From the NCBI RefSeq assembly GCF_005576615.1, contig NZ_CP040330.1:3348001-3412000 (forward strand): a stretch of DNA of 64,000 bases. The letters run 5' to 3'. The notes beneath the pieces were generated by a model that was not told the DNA's origin, searched no databases, and saw nothing but the letters and a program-made list of their open reading frames with translations. This stretch comes from Natrinema versiforme. Its GTDB lineage: Archaea; Halobacteriota; Halobacteria; Halobacteriales; Natrialbaceae. The position numbers and the translations under genes were made by a program. Shown one piece after another: positions 43,168-52,493 of this stretch; positions within the stretch are counted from its first letter, which is position 1, and the number at the start of each line of letters is the position of its first letter.

Positions 43168-44655
43168 TCAGAGATAGCCGAGGAGGGTCCCGGCCAGCAC
43201 GAGCAGCCACATCACCGTGCCGACCAGTAGCATGTCGTTGAACTTCGAACTTCGCGTCGCGCGTTTGGCCGCGCCGCCGGCGATCAGGCCGAGCGCGACG
43301 ACGACGAGCATCCGCTGGACGATGACGTCGACGGGAAGCGACGAGACGCCGAGCAGGCTGTAGTCGAGCCAGACCGCGACCGCGAGCGAGGCGGCGGCGG
43401 TGACGGCGGCGTCGAGTCGTCGCGTGAGCCCCCGTGCGAGCAGGTAGGTCGCGACGGGAATGCCGACGCCGATCACCGGGTACAGCAACGCGGCGATCTG
43501 GTGGGGCGTCAGGAACGTGGCCTGCCGCTCGAGGACGAGTCCTCCCATCCGAACGCCGAGATACAGCGCTAGGATGGTGAAGACGAGGAGGACGTGACCG
43601 GCCTCGAGTCGGGCGTAGGCGGCGGCGAGTCGGCGGCGATCAACGTCGGTCAGGCGGTCGTCGATCGCGTTCGGTGCTCGCTGGGCGATGCGGTCGCCCG
43701 TGGACTGTTCGGTCTCGTTCGACGCGCTGAGACGGCGTCTGCCGGCTCCGACGCCGACTACCGTGGGGACGACGAGCAGTCCGGCGAGGTCGACGAGCGT
43801 CGCCCAGCCGTCGGCGTCGGCGGAGTTCCTGTTGTCGAGGTAGATCCGGGTCACGTCCTCCTGGACGTCGACCCGCGGATGCTCCATGAAGTCGTTCTCG
43901 ACCTTCGTCTGGGCGTCCTGCGAGCCGTGGACGCGGTGGCGGAGCGTGAACCAGTCGAAGTGCTCCGAGTGGGTCTGCATCGCGACCCAGTCGTCGTCCT
44001 CGTTGGGACTCTCGTAGAGCCGGATGTGGTATCGCTGCCCGTAGTAGTCGCCGTCCTCGAGCTGGCGGGATTCGGTCATCCAGTAGCCGCTCTCGTTCGG
44101 GCCGGGGTCGACGTAGGCGTAGCGGGTCCCGCCGTCGGCTTGGCCCCAGTCGAGGTTGGGGAGAGAGCCCCGCGGTTCGTCCGTCGCGTCCTCGTCGGTC
44201 GCGTTCTCGGCTGAGTCGTTGGCCGCCGTTTCGTTGTCGGGTTCGGGTGCGGGTTGGTCGCCCTCGGCGGTCGCGTTGGCCGGTTGCGTTTCGTTCTCGG
44301 AGGCGTTCCCGCCGGTGAGCGAGTACGTCTCCGGGAGCGCTTCCTCCTCGGACTCGTTGATCTCCGACCAGTCGCCATCGTCAGCGTCGGTCAGTACCCG
44401 CTCGACATCAGCGAGGTCGCCGCGGACGACGACGTTGACCGGGCTTCGCTTCTGGAACCCTCGAGTGGGGCTGAGATACTCCCAGAAGCCGCTTTCCGAG
44501 TCCTCGAAGGACACGAGTTCGGGCGCTGGTTTCGTCTGGGCCGACTGCTCGGAGGCGACCTGTTCGGTCGACAGCGACAGCAACAGCGACGGCCCGCCGA
44601 CGAGTACGAAGGCGAGAACGAGCAGAACGGCTGTAATGACGATCGAACGGCGCAT
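43168..44655 (-). CDS. Exported membrane protein with acidic ectodomain and four-helix C-terminus
   Basis: 495 residues. A first helix (about 4-26) acts as a signal anchor; a 270-residue extracellular domain with an Asn/Glu/Thr-rich linker (about 110-165) follows; one helix (WATLVDLAGLLVVPTVVGV) and four more helices close the protein. The ectodomain holds RYHIRLYESP and GSQDAQTKVENDF. Family not recognised. The start at 44655 (MRRSIVITAV) is preferred. Confidence 0.7.
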   Translation of the reverse strand: MRRSIVITAVLLVLAFVLVGGPSLLLSLSTEQVASEQSAQTKPAPELVSFEDSESGFWEYLSPTRGFQKRSPVNVVVRGDLADVERVLTDADDGDWSEINESEEEALPETYSLTGGNASENETQPANATAEGDQPAPEPDNETAANDSAENATDEDATDEPRGSLPNLDWGQADGGTRYAYVDPGPNESGYWMTESRQLEDGDYYGQRYHIRLYESPNEDDDWVAMQTHSEHFDWFTLRHRVHGSQDAQTKVENDFMEHPRVDVQEDVTRIYLDNRNSADADGWATLVDLAGLLVVPTVVGVGAGRRRLSASNETEQSTGDRIAQRAPNAIDDRLTDVDRRRLAAAYARLEAGHVLLVFTILALYLGVRMGGLVLERQATFLTPHQIAALLYPVIGVGIPVATYLLARGLTRRLDAAVTAAASLAVAVWLDYSLLGVSSLPVDVIVQRMLVVVALGLIAGGAAKRATRSSKFNDMLLVGTVMWLLVLAGTLLGYL

Positions 44656-44845
44656 CTCCACGTCACTAGTGACGGAGCACACATCAAACCATGCGTTACC
44701 GTTCCGGTGTGTCCCGCTCGAAAACGGCGGCGGAGCGGGTGCCGGCCCCGATCACAGCGCCGGCCGAAATCGTCTTCGACCGCACTCGAGTCGACCAGCG
44801 GTCAGCCATCGGAACCCCGTCGATCGGATATCGAACCGCCGGCGA

Positions 44846-45274
44846 TCAGACATCGGGTCCGACGGTGGTGACGGGGACCGGAGCCTCGCGGACGACGCGC
44901 TGGGAGACGCTCCCGACGACGTTACGTTCGTATTCGTCACCGCTGGTCCCCATGACGATCAGATCGACGTCGGCGGTCTCGGCGTAGTCGACGATACGCT
45001 CGGCCGGGTTGCCGGTATCGACCGCCGTCGTCGTCTCGAGGCCGCGGTCCGCAGCGCGGGTCGCCGCGTCGTCGGCCGCCTCGCGGGCGGTCGCCTCGAG
45101 GTCGTCGCGGACGCGCTCAACGCGGTCGTCGTCGAGCACGAGGAACGCGCGGTCGTCGACGACCGAGAGGACGTGGAGGGCGGCGTCCCGCGTGGCCGCG
45201 GCGTCGATGGCGTGGGCAGCGACGGTCGCCGCGTGGTCGCTGCCGTCCGTCGGAAACAGGATCGTCTCGTACAT
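44846..45274 (-). CDS. Universal stress protein (UspA)
   Basis: 142 residues. ILFPTDGSDHAATVAAHA at the N-terminus and VMGTSGDEYERNVVGSVSQRVVREAPVPVTTV at the end (split ATP-binding motif G-x2-G-x9-G(S/T)) mark an ATP-binding UspA. Role in stress physiology is general for the family. Confidence 0.93.
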   Translation of the reverse strand: MYETILFPTDGSDHAATVAAHAIDAAATRDAALHVLSVVDDRAFLVLDDDRVERVRDDLEATAREAADDAATRAADRGLETTTAVDTGNPAERIVDYAETADVDLIVMGTSGDEYERNVVGSVSQRVVREAPVPVTTVGPDV

Positions 45275-45354
45275 TGCTGTCTATGCGATGGTCTCGAGCG
45301 GACGGCAAAAGCAGTTACCCACGTTCTTTCCGCGCGGGAATACCGGCAGCGGGC

Positions 45355-45717
45355 TTAGATGCCCGGGATGCCGAGCGCGTCGGGCGTGACGAAGCCGACC
45401 ACGGCGAGCGCATAGAGGATCCCGACCGCGACGATCCACGCGACGAACCCGATCGCGGCCGCGGAGCCCCAGCCGCCGGGATAGCGCCAGTTGATGACGC
45501 CGACCCAGATGATCAACATCAACAGGACGCCGAGGATGGGGACCCATCCGACGAAGAAGCTCGTGATCGCCCACGCGGCCGCGCCGATGAGCGCGGTCAC
45601 CGCCGCGTTCACGAAGCTCGCGTCCCTGTCTAACACCAGCCGCGCGCCCGCCAGAATCCCGATCGTTCCGACCAGTAAACTCAGGACGAAGATCAGGACG
45701 GAGTCCGCGGCAGCCAT
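45355..45717 (-). CDS. Four-helix membrane protein
   Basis: 120 residues with four hydrophobic helices and short loops, ending ALGIPGI. It lies 1 bp downstream of the amphi-Trp gene and is therefore probably co-transcribed with it. No family recognised. Confidence 0.75.
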   Translation of the reverse strand: MAAADSVLIFVLSLLVGTIGILAGARLVLDRDASFVNAAVTALIGAAAWAITSFFVGWVPILGVLLMLIIWVGVINWRYPGGWGSAAAIGFVAWIVAVGILYALAVVGFVTPDALGIPGI

Positions 45718-45718
45718 G

Positions 45719-45958
45719 TTAGGGTTTCCAGCTCAGTTCGATTTCGACTGTCTCACGGTTCCCACGGAGCATCGAGGAGCGCTCGACGGTCTCGACCGAG
45801 ACGTCGATGTTGTGGGGCGGGTTGAGCGATACGTTCTTGTTCCCGACCCTGATCGAGACCGCCTCGCTCTCGCCCTCGAACTCCGTCGCGAGCTCTTGGA
45901 GGTATGCGGCGAGTTCCTCTCGCGGCAGTGTTTCATCGGCTGTCGTCCGTTGGGCCAT
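45719..45958 (-). CDS. Amphi-Trp domain protein
   Basis: 79 residues. The C-terminal pattern ELSWKP together with LAAYLQELATEFE at the start matches the small haloarchaeal amphi-Trp family. It is the first gene of a two-gene unit with the membrane protein downstream. Function unknown. Confidence 0.8.
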   Translation of the reverse strand: MAQRTTADETLPREELAAYLQELATEFEGESEAVSIRVGNKNVSLNPPHNIDVSVETVERSSMLRGNRETVEIELSWKP

Positions 45959-46351
45959 ACCTCACTATCGGACACCTACCCGCAAAAGTATGGAGCCTGA
46001 ACATGTCGATACGTCGCTCTTACTCGATGGAATCGTACTGTAACGCTCGATTGACGGAAAAGGGGACGATGCGATTCGAGTACAGATTTCCTTGTTGACA
46101 CATTACTTACCGTGGTCTCCGACGGGTTCGTCTTCCAGAGCGGTTCGCGTGACGGACCGTCCGGGGTCTCGAGCGGTAGACCGGTCTCGCGGAAGCCGTC
46201 CGGCCAAATCGATCGCGAGACGGAGACGGCACCCTCGTGACTCGAGGGCCAGCGCTGGAGTTCCGTCTTCGGTGTCGATCCGCCCGAAAACTCCGGTGGC
46301 GCTCGCCGGACAAGCGTGGCTTTTTGACGACGGGGCGGGTAGCCGCCGACG
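45959..46351. other. Gene-free interval
   Basis: About 390 bp with no convincing gene in any frame; the long frames here are Ser/Arg-rich shadows. A short AT-rich patch near 46070-46110 may hold the NAD kinase promoter or a small RNA. I see nothing else. Confidence 0.4.
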
Positions 46352-47188
46352 ATGGACGTCGCCGTCGGCATCGTCGCCCAACGTGACAACGAGCGTGCAC
46401 AGGAACTCGCCGCCAGCCTCGTCGACGCCCTCGAGCGCGAGGGTGCCGCCGTCGTCGTCGACGAGGCGACCGGCGAGGCGGTCGAGGCGACCCCCGTTTC
46501 GGTCGCCGCGATGGCCGGTCGGGACCTCGTCGTAAGCATCGGCGGCGACGGGACGCTGTTGTTCGTCGCCCGCGAGGTCGGCTCGACGCCGATCCTCGGG
46601 GTCAATCTCGGCGAAGTGGGCTTTCTCAACGCCGTCGCACCCGCGGACGCGCTCGGCGTCGTCACCGACCTCGTGACGGAACTCGACCGAACGGGGTCCG
46701 TCGACGGCCGAGAGCTATCGCGGCTGCGGGCGACCGGTGTCGACGGGGACTGGACGCTCGAGCCCGCGCTCAACGAGATCGTCATCCACGGCCCCCGGCG
46801 GGGTCACGGCGGCGGGGCAACCGTCGAAATCGGCGTCGACGGCCAACGATACGCCGAGAGCCACGCGGACGGCGTTCTCGTGGCCACGCCGACGGGGTCG
46901 ACCGCCTACAATCTGAGCGAGGGTGGACCGCTGCTCCACCCCACGGCCGACGCGCTCGTCGTCACGCAGATGGCCGCGACCGAGCCGATGCCGCCGCTGG
47001 TGGTCGAACCGGACACCGAACTAACCCTCACCGTCACCGGGACCGACACCGCGTACGCGATCAGCGACGGGCGCAACCGACAGCGACTCGAGCCGCCGGC
47101 GACGGTCTCGGTCTCGCTCGCGACCGAGTCCGTCATGCTCGCCGGACCGCAGGCGAACTTCTTCGACGCCCTCGACAAACTCGAGTGA
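46352..47188 (+). CDS. NAD(+) kinase
   Basis: 278 residues. It phosphorylates NAD to NADP. The signature VVSIGGDGTLLFVAREV lies at about 60-76, and ATPTGSTAYNLSEGGPLLHP at about 180-200. The length is typical of archaeal enzymes. It is the seventh NAD-metabolism gene in the window. Confidence 0.93.
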   Translation: MDVAVGIVAQRDNERAQELAASLVDALEREGAAVVVDEATGEAVEATPVSVAAMAGRDLVVSIGGDGTLLFVAREVGSTPILGVNLGEVGFLNAVAPADALGVVTDLVTELDRTGSVDGRELSRLRATGVDGDWTLEPALNEIVIHGPRRGHGGGATVEIGVDGQRYAESHADGVLVATPTGSTAYNLSEGGPLLHPTADALVVTQMAATEPMPPLVVEPDTELTLTVTGTDTAYAISDGRNRQRLEPPATVSVSLATESVMLAGPQANFFDALDKLE

Positions 47189-47199
47189 GTCGGCCGCGC

Positions 47200-47868
47200 C
47201 TATCGACGCCCGCCGGAGCCGTCGCCCTCGACGAGTCGTTCTAAGTGCTCCGGCGGGACCGCGCCGCGGGCGACGTGGCCGTCCGAGAGGAAGGTCGGAA
47301 CGCCGGTGACACCCTTCTGCTGTGCTTCGGTGAACAGGTCCTCGAGTTCCGTCCGAAGGCCCTCGTCTCCAACCGCGTCGCGGATCTCGTCGGTCGGCAG
47401 ATCGATGTCGTCAGCGAGGTCGGCCAGCACGTCGACATCGCCGATATCGCGTTCGTCCTGCCACAGCGCCGTATAGATCGCCTCGTCGAACGCGGCCCAC
47501 TGCTCGGGGTACTCTTCCTTGACGTACCACGACGCGACCTGCGCGTTGAACGAGTCCACATCGGACGCCATTTCGTGGGCCATCTCGACGCCGTACTCCT
47601 CTTGGAGCCGGCGGACGTTCTGTCTGGCCTGCTCGTAGTACTGGTCGTCTTTGCCGTCGTCTCCCTCCTGATCGATCGACCCGTCGGGATTCCGTTTCCC
47701 GTGTCGCAGGTCGAAGGGATGCCACTCGACGGTCAGCGGCTCGTCGCGCCCCTCGCGGTACTGCTCGAGCGAGCGCGTCCCCAGATAGCAAAACGGGCAG
47801 ACGTAGTCGGCGTAGATTTCGATGCGGTCGGTCGTCTCCGGTGCCGATCCGGTGTCAGCGTCGGCCAT
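47200..47868 (-). CDS. DsbA-family thiol oxidoreductase, FrnE-like
   Basis: 222 residues. The active site YADYVCPFCYLGTRSL is near residue 17-32, and GVTGVPTFLSDGHVARGAVPPEHLERLV holds the cis-proline strand. The FrnE-like subfamily is often cytoplasmic; no signal peptide is seen. It convergently ends 11 bp from the NAD kinase gene. Confidence 0.9.
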   Translation of the reverse strand: MADADTGSAPETTDRIEIYADYVCPFCYLGTRSLEQYREGRDEPLTVEWHPFDLRHGKRNPDGSIDQEGDDGKDDQYYEQARQNVRRLQEEYGVEMAHEMASDVDSFNAQVASWYVKEEYPEQWAAFDEAIYTALWQDERDIGDVDVLADLADDIDLPTDEIRDAVGDEGLRTELEDLFTEAQQKGVTGVPTFLSDGHVARGAVPPEHLERLVEGDGSGGRR

Positions 47869-47994
47869 AGCGCCGCTAGGAATCCGTGACGGAAAAGTCG
47901 CCGGTCACCGGCAGTCGACGGGACGTGGCTCGAGACGAGGTGCGGACCCAGTCAGTCGCCGGGGAGGAGAGATACACCCACCGGCCATCGCCCG

Positions 47995-48762
47995 TTAGCT
48001 CTCCGACCCGGTTGCCGGCGCGTCGGCGGCGTCAGTGTCCGCGTCCGTCACGTCCGGCAGGTTCGGATCCCGGTAGGGATTGCGGCCGTAGGCCGGCAGT
48101 TCGTCCTCGAGTTGGGACTTGAGCACGCGGCGCAGCCGGTTCAGGCTCGTCGTATCCAGCCCGTAGTCGGCCGCGAGTCGCTTGAACGTCTCCTCGTCGG
48201 TGATGTCGTGAGCGCGGTACTGACCGAACAGTTCGTCCATCCGGTCGGCCGAGAGCTCCTGTGCGTCGATGTCGTCCAGCCCGAAGTACTGCTGGCGGTC
48301 GACGTCGACGACGTGGCGGATCACCACCAGCGCGACCTTCTCGATCGCGCGCTGGCTCCCGAACTCGGTGAGGTCGATCTCGTCCATCACACCGAGCGCG
48401 AGATCCCGCTGCCACGGCGTCACCTCGAGGGCGTTACACAGCGCCTGCGTGGTTCGCAGCCGGTCGAGGTGGTGGGCGCGCTCGCTGTAGCCCGGCGTCG
48501 CCGCGTGCTGTTCGTCGTGGAGGCGACGGACGCTCTCGGAGAGGTCCGCGTCGGGCGATTCCGCGCGGCCGATGACCGTCGCGCTCGGCGTGACGACGCC
48601 CCACTGGCGGACCGTCGAATCGCGCTGGACGTCCGCTCGAGAGAGCGACCCGGACCCGGGCCGGGTCTCGAGGCGGCGCTCGCGCTCGGGAGCGGGGTCG
48701 ACACCGTCCGCGGGCACGGCTCGCTCGGAATCTGGACCAGGGTCGGCACCGTCGTCTTGCAT
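47995..48762 (-). CDS. Probable RNA polymerase subunit epsilon
   Basis: 255 residues. An acidic, Pro-rich N-terminus (1-50) precedes a conserved core beginning VRQWGVVTPSATVIGRAE and continuing RLRTTQALCNALEVTPWQRDLALGVMDEIDL. This matches, from memory, the haloarchaeal proteins annotated as DNA-directed RNA polymerase subunit epsilon. The core also resembles the cyclin-like repeats of TFB. The assignment needs confirmation. Confidence 0.6.
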   Translation of the reverse strand: MQDDGADPGPDSERAVPADGVDPAPERERRLETRPGSGSLSRADVQRDSTVRQWGVVTPSATVIGRAESPDADLSESVRRLHDEQHAATPGYSERAHHLDRLRTTQALCNALEVTPWQRDLALGVMDEIDLTEFGSQRAIEKVALVVIRHVVDVDRQQYFGLDDIDAQELSADRMDELFGQYRAHDITDEETFKRLAADYGLDTTSLNRLRRVLKSQLEDELPAYGRNPYRDPNLPDVTDADTDAADAPATGSES

Positions 48763-48921
48763 CGTCTGTCGCTCGGAGAGGGAGAGTGAAAAAGGCTCGC
48801 TCCGTTCGGTACGCCAGTTCGACGGACAGACACCCTTTCTAACAGGTATCGGGGGAAACGCGTCTCGCGAGCGATACCGGGCGCTATCGCTCGCTGCTCG
48901 AGACGGGCGGTCCGCGAAAAG

Positions 48922-48962
48922 CCCTTCGTAGCTTCACCTTGTGACCAGAGGCACTTAAAGAA
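48922..48962 (+). repeat. 41-bp repeat, copy A
   Basis: First copy of CCCKTCRTAGCTWYACC + TTGTGACYAGAGRCACTTAAAGRA, ending in an ACTTAAAG TATA-like stretch. Identical to copy C. Located in the gap downstream of the epsilon-subunit gene's promoter region. Confidence 0.85.
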
Positions 48963-49067
48963 CGACCGCTCGAGTCAGTCGGCGTCGTGAGGGGGTGGGT
49001 GTTCGACCACTGCTATAGCGAGACGCGCCGCTATCCGGTCGAGACACAGTCGAGAAGGAACCGTTCT

Positions 49068-49108
49068 CCCGTCGTAGCTACACCTTGTGACCAGAGACAC
49101 TTAAAGGA
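49068..49108 (+). repeat. 41-bp repeat, copy B
   Basis: Second copy, 146 bp from copy A, with a few substitutions (AGCTAC, AGAGAC, AAAGGA). It lies 16 bp beyond the 3' end of the nucleotidyltransferase gene. Confidence 0.85.
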
Positions 49109-49124
49109 GCGACGCCGGCACGAG

Positions 49125-50045
49125 CTATCGGACCGCGGCGATCAGCTCGTCGATGAAATCGTCCAATCGGTCGGTATCCGGGCCGTCTCGAGCGTGAGTG
49201 TCGGGATCGATCGCTTTCGGCGGATGTGCGAACTTGCGGCCGACGGCGTCGCGGATCTCGGTCGCTCCCTCGCCCGCCAGTTTCCGCTCGAGCAACTCGC
49301 GAGCGCGGTCGATCCGCTCGGCGTCGAACACCGCGGGTGCCTGCTCGCGCAGGAAGGTCTCGAACTCGAGTGCGGGCAGGTCGTGTGTGCCGCGCTCGCC
49401 GGTCTCTTTGAGGTAGTAAGCGGACATAGCCGCCCGGCAGATCGTCAGGTTTCGCTTCACCGTCGGTTTGGTCTGGGTCTCACTGAACCGGTCGTCGTCG
49501 GCCGGGACCGTCATCGTCCCGTCGTCGATTTCGACGGTGTACGCCTCGTCGCTCGCCTCGCGGATCGGAAATAGCTCGTCGTCGGTGGAGACCAGATGGT
49601 GCGAAACGTACTTGCGGTAGTTGCTCGTCGCGATCCCGCGCCACGCGTGATAGAGGTCGATCGGGTTGTACGCGCGTTCGACGTAGGCCGCGAGGTCGGC
49701 GGGGTCGTACGCGAGCCGGTAGCGGATGGGACTCCGCAGCAGGTCGAGCGCGCCGTCGTTCGAGTCGGCGAGCAGGCGCGCGAACGTCCGCACGTCCCAG
49801 CCCTGATACTCGAATTCGCCGCGGTCGTCGACGAGGGTTTCGGGCGCCCCCTCGAGGTGGGCGTACCGGCGCAGATCCGTCGGCGCGAAGACGAAGCCGA
49901 CGTCGTAATCGCTGTCGGAACTCGCCGCACCCCACGCGTGGCTCCCGCGGGCGACTGCCAGCGTGACCGCGATGTCGTGTTCGCGTTCGATCACCGTCAG
50001 ATGGTCGTCGACGGTTTCGTGGACGTGGGTCGGAACGGAAGCCAT
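49125..50045 (-). CDS. RlaP-type nucleotidyltransferase
   Basis: 306 residues of the COG3541/RlaP-like polymerase-beta nucleotidyltransferase family. GSHAWGAASSDSDYDVGFVF at about 35-54 holds the DxD metal ligands, and the C-terminal helical domain (about 190-300) includes ICRAAMSAYYLKETG. RlaP proteins have been linked to RNA repair or RNA-ligase partners in bacteria; no RNA ligase is visible nearby. Copies of a 41-bp repeat lie on both sides of this gene. The start at 50045 (MASVPTHVHE) fits the family; the earlier frame start is basic. Confidence 0.82.
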   Translation of the reverse strand: MASVPTHVHETVDDHLTVIEREHDIAVTLAVARGSHAWGAASSDSDYDVGFVFAPTDLRRYAHLEGAPETLVDDRGEFEYQGWDVRTFARLLADSNDGALDLLRSPIRYRLAYDPADLAAYVERAYNPIDLYHAWRGIATSNYRKYVSHHLVSTDDELFPIREASDEAYTVEIDDGTMTVPADDDRFSETQTKPTVKRNLTICRAAMSAYYLKETGERGTHDLPALEFETFLREQAPAVFDAERIDRARELLERKLAGEGATEIRDAVGRKFAHPPKAIDPDTHARDGPDTDRLDDFIDELIAAVR

Positions 50046-50098
50046 AGCTGTGACTCGAGGGTATGGAAGTAAAACCCGAGAAGGCCGGGTGACGAATG

Positions 50099-50139
50099 CC
50101 CTTCGTAGCTTCACCTTGTGACCAGAGGCACTTAAAGAA
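50099..50139 (+). repeat. 41-bp repeat, copy C
   Basis: Third copy, identical to copy A over 41 bases. It lies 53 bp upstream of the nucleotidyltransferase start (minus strand) and 98 bp before the small membrane gene at 50238 (plus strand), so it could control either or both. Confidence 0.85.
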
Positions 50140-50237
50140 CGGTCGGCCCGCGGATGGTGTAGCCGACTAGAACATCTCAACCGATACTCGCTGTGCTTCC
50201 CATAGACATATATCTAATCCAACACACGAATGAGATA

Positions 50238-50441
50238 ATGTCTGCCCTCCGATCCGTACTGCTCGAGTGGGATCTGAACCGGATTTCGAGAATACTCGTC
50301 GCCGGACTTGCCGTCTTCCTCGCACGCCGCGTCACCGACGGGTTTCTCACCGGATTGGGTGCAACGTTGCTCTTCCTGTTCGTGCTCGCCGTCGCGTGGG
50401 AGGCAGCGAAACGGATTGTCGGTGGCTCGAGCGACTCGTGA
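50238..50441 (+). CDS. Small two-helix membrane protein
   Basis: 67 residues starting MSALRSVLLEWDLNRI, with one or two helices (about 17-50) and a Ser/Gly tail. The ATG at 50238 is chosen because the 15 codons before it are not acidic and the promoter-like repeat lies closer. It is flanked by two 41-bp repeats. Function unknown. Confidence 0.6.
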   Translation: MSALRSVLLEWDLNRISRILVAGLAVFLARRVTDGFLTGLGATLLFLFVLAVAWEAAKRIVGGSSDS

Positions 50442-50544
50442 ACCCGTTGTCGCCGGGACTGGCGCTTATTCCCAGTCGAATGAAGATCGAAACCCAGCGG
50501 CGTGACTATCGAGTGTGAGTTACTGACTGCAGAACGGCCGTCTT

Positions 50545-50585
50545 CCCGTCATAGCTTTACCTTGTGACTAGAGGCACTTAAAGAA
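50545..50585 (+). repeat. 41-bp repeat, copy D
   Basis: Fourth, most diverged copy (GTCATAGCTTTACC, GACTAGAG). It ends 99 bp before the mptA start, so its CTTAAAG could act as a TATA-like box for mptA with a leader of about 70 nt. Confidence 0.8.
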
Positions 50586-50684
50586 TCAACGGGTCGCCCG
50601 AGGCGGTATCGAGGGCGTCCCGTTCCCGAGCCAACAACTACTGGTTCCGAAAGGTTGAATCGCGCCCTCGCCTGAATGCGGGCA

Positions 50685-51611
50685 ATGAGTCATCAGTTGC
50701 CGGACGTGCAAGCGACGTCGCCCGACGTGACCGTCGGCCTGAGTCAGGTCGGCGTCACGGGCGTCGACAAACTCGTCAAGATTGCCCGCGAGGACAAGCG
50801 ACCGATCGTCCTCACCGCCGAGTTCGAGGTCTTCGTCGACCTGCCCGCGTGGCGCAAGGGCGCGGACATGAGCCGCAACATGGAGGTCATCGACGAAATT
50901 CTCGAGGACGCGACCCGCGAGGAGGCCTATCAGGTCGAAGAGGTCTGTGGCGAGGCCGCCGAACGACTGCTCGAGCGCCACGACTACACCTCGAAGGCGG
51001 AGGTCTCGATGGAGGCCGAGTTCATGCGCCGTGAACAGACCCCCGCCAGCGACCGCGAGACCCAACACACCGTCGACATCGTGGCCGCGGCGACGGCGAC
51101 CGAGGAGGGCACCCGCGAGGAGATCGGCGCGCGAGTCACCGGCATGACGGTCTGTCCCTGCTCGCAGGGGATGTCGACCGCCCGCGCAAAACAGACCCTC
51201 GAGGACTTAGGCGTCGAGGAGGAGACGATCACGGAGTTCCTCGATGAGGTGCCACAGCCGGGTCACTCCCAGCGGGGGCACGCGACGCTGACCGTCGAAG
51301 CCAGCGGCGATCCATCGGTCGATCTGAACGACATCATCGACATCGCCCGGGACTCGATGAGCGCCCGGATCTACAACCTCGCCAAGCGGCCCGACGAGGA
51401 CCACATGACCTACGCGGCCCACGCCGACGCGAAGTTCGTCGAGGACTGCGTGCGCGCGTTAGCCGAGGGCGTCGTCGACGAGTTCGATCACCTCGACGAC
51501 GACGCGGTGATTACGATGAGCCAGTCCAACGACGAGTCGATCCACCAGCACAACGCCCACGCCGAGCGCGTCGTCGAGATGGGGACGCTGCGCGAGGAAG
51601 TCGGCAACTAG
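50685..51611 (+). CDS. mptA: GTP cyclohydrolase MptA (FolE2 family)
   Basis: 308 residues. It opens the tetrahydrofolate/methanopterin-type pterin pathway from GTP. The conserved start [24 protein letters not shown] and [12 protein letters not shown] (metal-binding Cys) are present. The start at 50685 is preferred to 50676 on family match. Its stop shares the CTAG with the convergent regulator gene (51608-51611). Confidence 0.93.
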   Translation: MSHQLPDVQATSPDVTVGLSQVGVTGVDKLVKIAREDKRPIVLTAEFEVFVDLPAWRKGADMSRNMEVIDEILEDATREEAYQVEEVCGEAAERLLERHDYTSKAEVSMEAEFMRREQTPASDRETQHTVDIVAAATATEEGTREEIGARVTGMTVCPCSQGMSTARAKQTLEDLGVEEETITEFLDEVPQPGHSQRGHATLTVEASGDPSVDLNDIIDIARDSMSARIYNLAKRPDEDHMTYAAHADAKFVEDCVRALAEGVVDEFDHLDDDAVITMSQSNDESIHQHNAHAERVVEMGTLREEVGN

Positions 51612-52411
51612 AACTGGAGCGGGTCCGCTTCGTCCCACCGCGGGACGAACTCGTCGTGGACGTTCGCCGCGAACTCGGGATCTTTGAGATCGATCATGCC
51701 GAAGGCCTCACCCGAGGTAAGGGGATTCGGCACCTGAATGCAGATCTCGATGCCGTCGATGATGTTGAACGAGCCCGTCACGTCGTCGTGCGTGCGAACC
51801 TCAAAGTCGTCGAGTTGCTGTAGGGTCTCCCGGTAGCGCTTGCCCACCTCTTCGGACATCGAGGCGACCATCTCGCGGGTCATCAGGAGTTTGACGGAGA
51901 CGCCGCGATCGATCGCGTCCTCGAGTTGGGCGTTGATCTCCTCGCTAACCGCCTGGATGTCCCACTGCGGGGAGGGGTGGGACGACACCATCACGATGTC
52001 GCGGTCGGCGGCCGCCAACCGCTCTAAGAGCAGGTCCATCGTCTCCTCGGGGCCGACGGCGGCAGTCCAGAACTGTTCTTCGACCGGCTCGGCCGCGTCG
52101 AGTTCGTCGGACAGATCGTCGACGATCGACTCGTACTGGTCTGCCTTCTCCTCGAGTTCGCGTTTCTTGTCCTCGAGCAAGCGATCGAGCGCCGTCGAGG
52201 GTTCGACGGCGACGTACTTCTTCGGCCGGCTCGCGGTCTGGCTCCGGACGAGGTTGTACTGTTCGATGCTGTTGAGCACGTCGTAGATCCGCCCCATCGG
52301 CACGTCGCTCGCCCGCGACAACTCCTTGGCCGTTGTGGGGCCGGTGGTAAGCAGCGAACGATAGGCTCGAGCCTCGTACTCGGAGAGCCCGAGATCCCTG
52401 AGAGTGGCCAT
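51608..52411 (-). CDS. TrmB-family transcription regulator
   Basis: 267 residues. An N-terminal winged helix ([46 protein letters not shown]) is followed by a coiled coil (about 80-110) and an effector-binding domain. TrmB-type regulators in haloarchaea control sugar and cofactor metabolism; the ligand is unknown. The start at 52411 ([11 protein letters not shown]) is the conserved one. It shares a CTAG stop with mptA. Confidence 0.9.
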   Translation of the reverse strand: MATLRDLGLSEYEARAYRSLLTTGPTTAKELSRASDVPMGRIYDVLNSIEQYNLVRSQTASRPKKYVAVEPSTALDRLLEDKKRELEEKADQYESIVDDLSDELDAAEPVEEQFWTAAVGPEETMDLLLERLAAADRDIVMVSSHPSPQWDIQAVSEEINAQLEDAIDRGVSVKLLMTREMVASMSEEVGKRYRETLQQLDDFEVRTHDDVTGSFNIIDGIEICIQVPNPLTSGEAFGMIDLKDPEFAANVHDEFVPRWDEADPLQF

Positions 52412-52493
52412 GTCGGAACGCAACCCACTGGAGAAACATAAACGCTGTGGTAGTTTGGCGAGGAGGTGGTTTCGGCCCGTACGATGCCGAGTA

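Noticed and set aside
48922-50585. CRISPR array for the 41-bp repeats
   Set aside because: Spacing of 146, 1031 and 446 bp, intervening genes and no cas genes nearby exclude an array.
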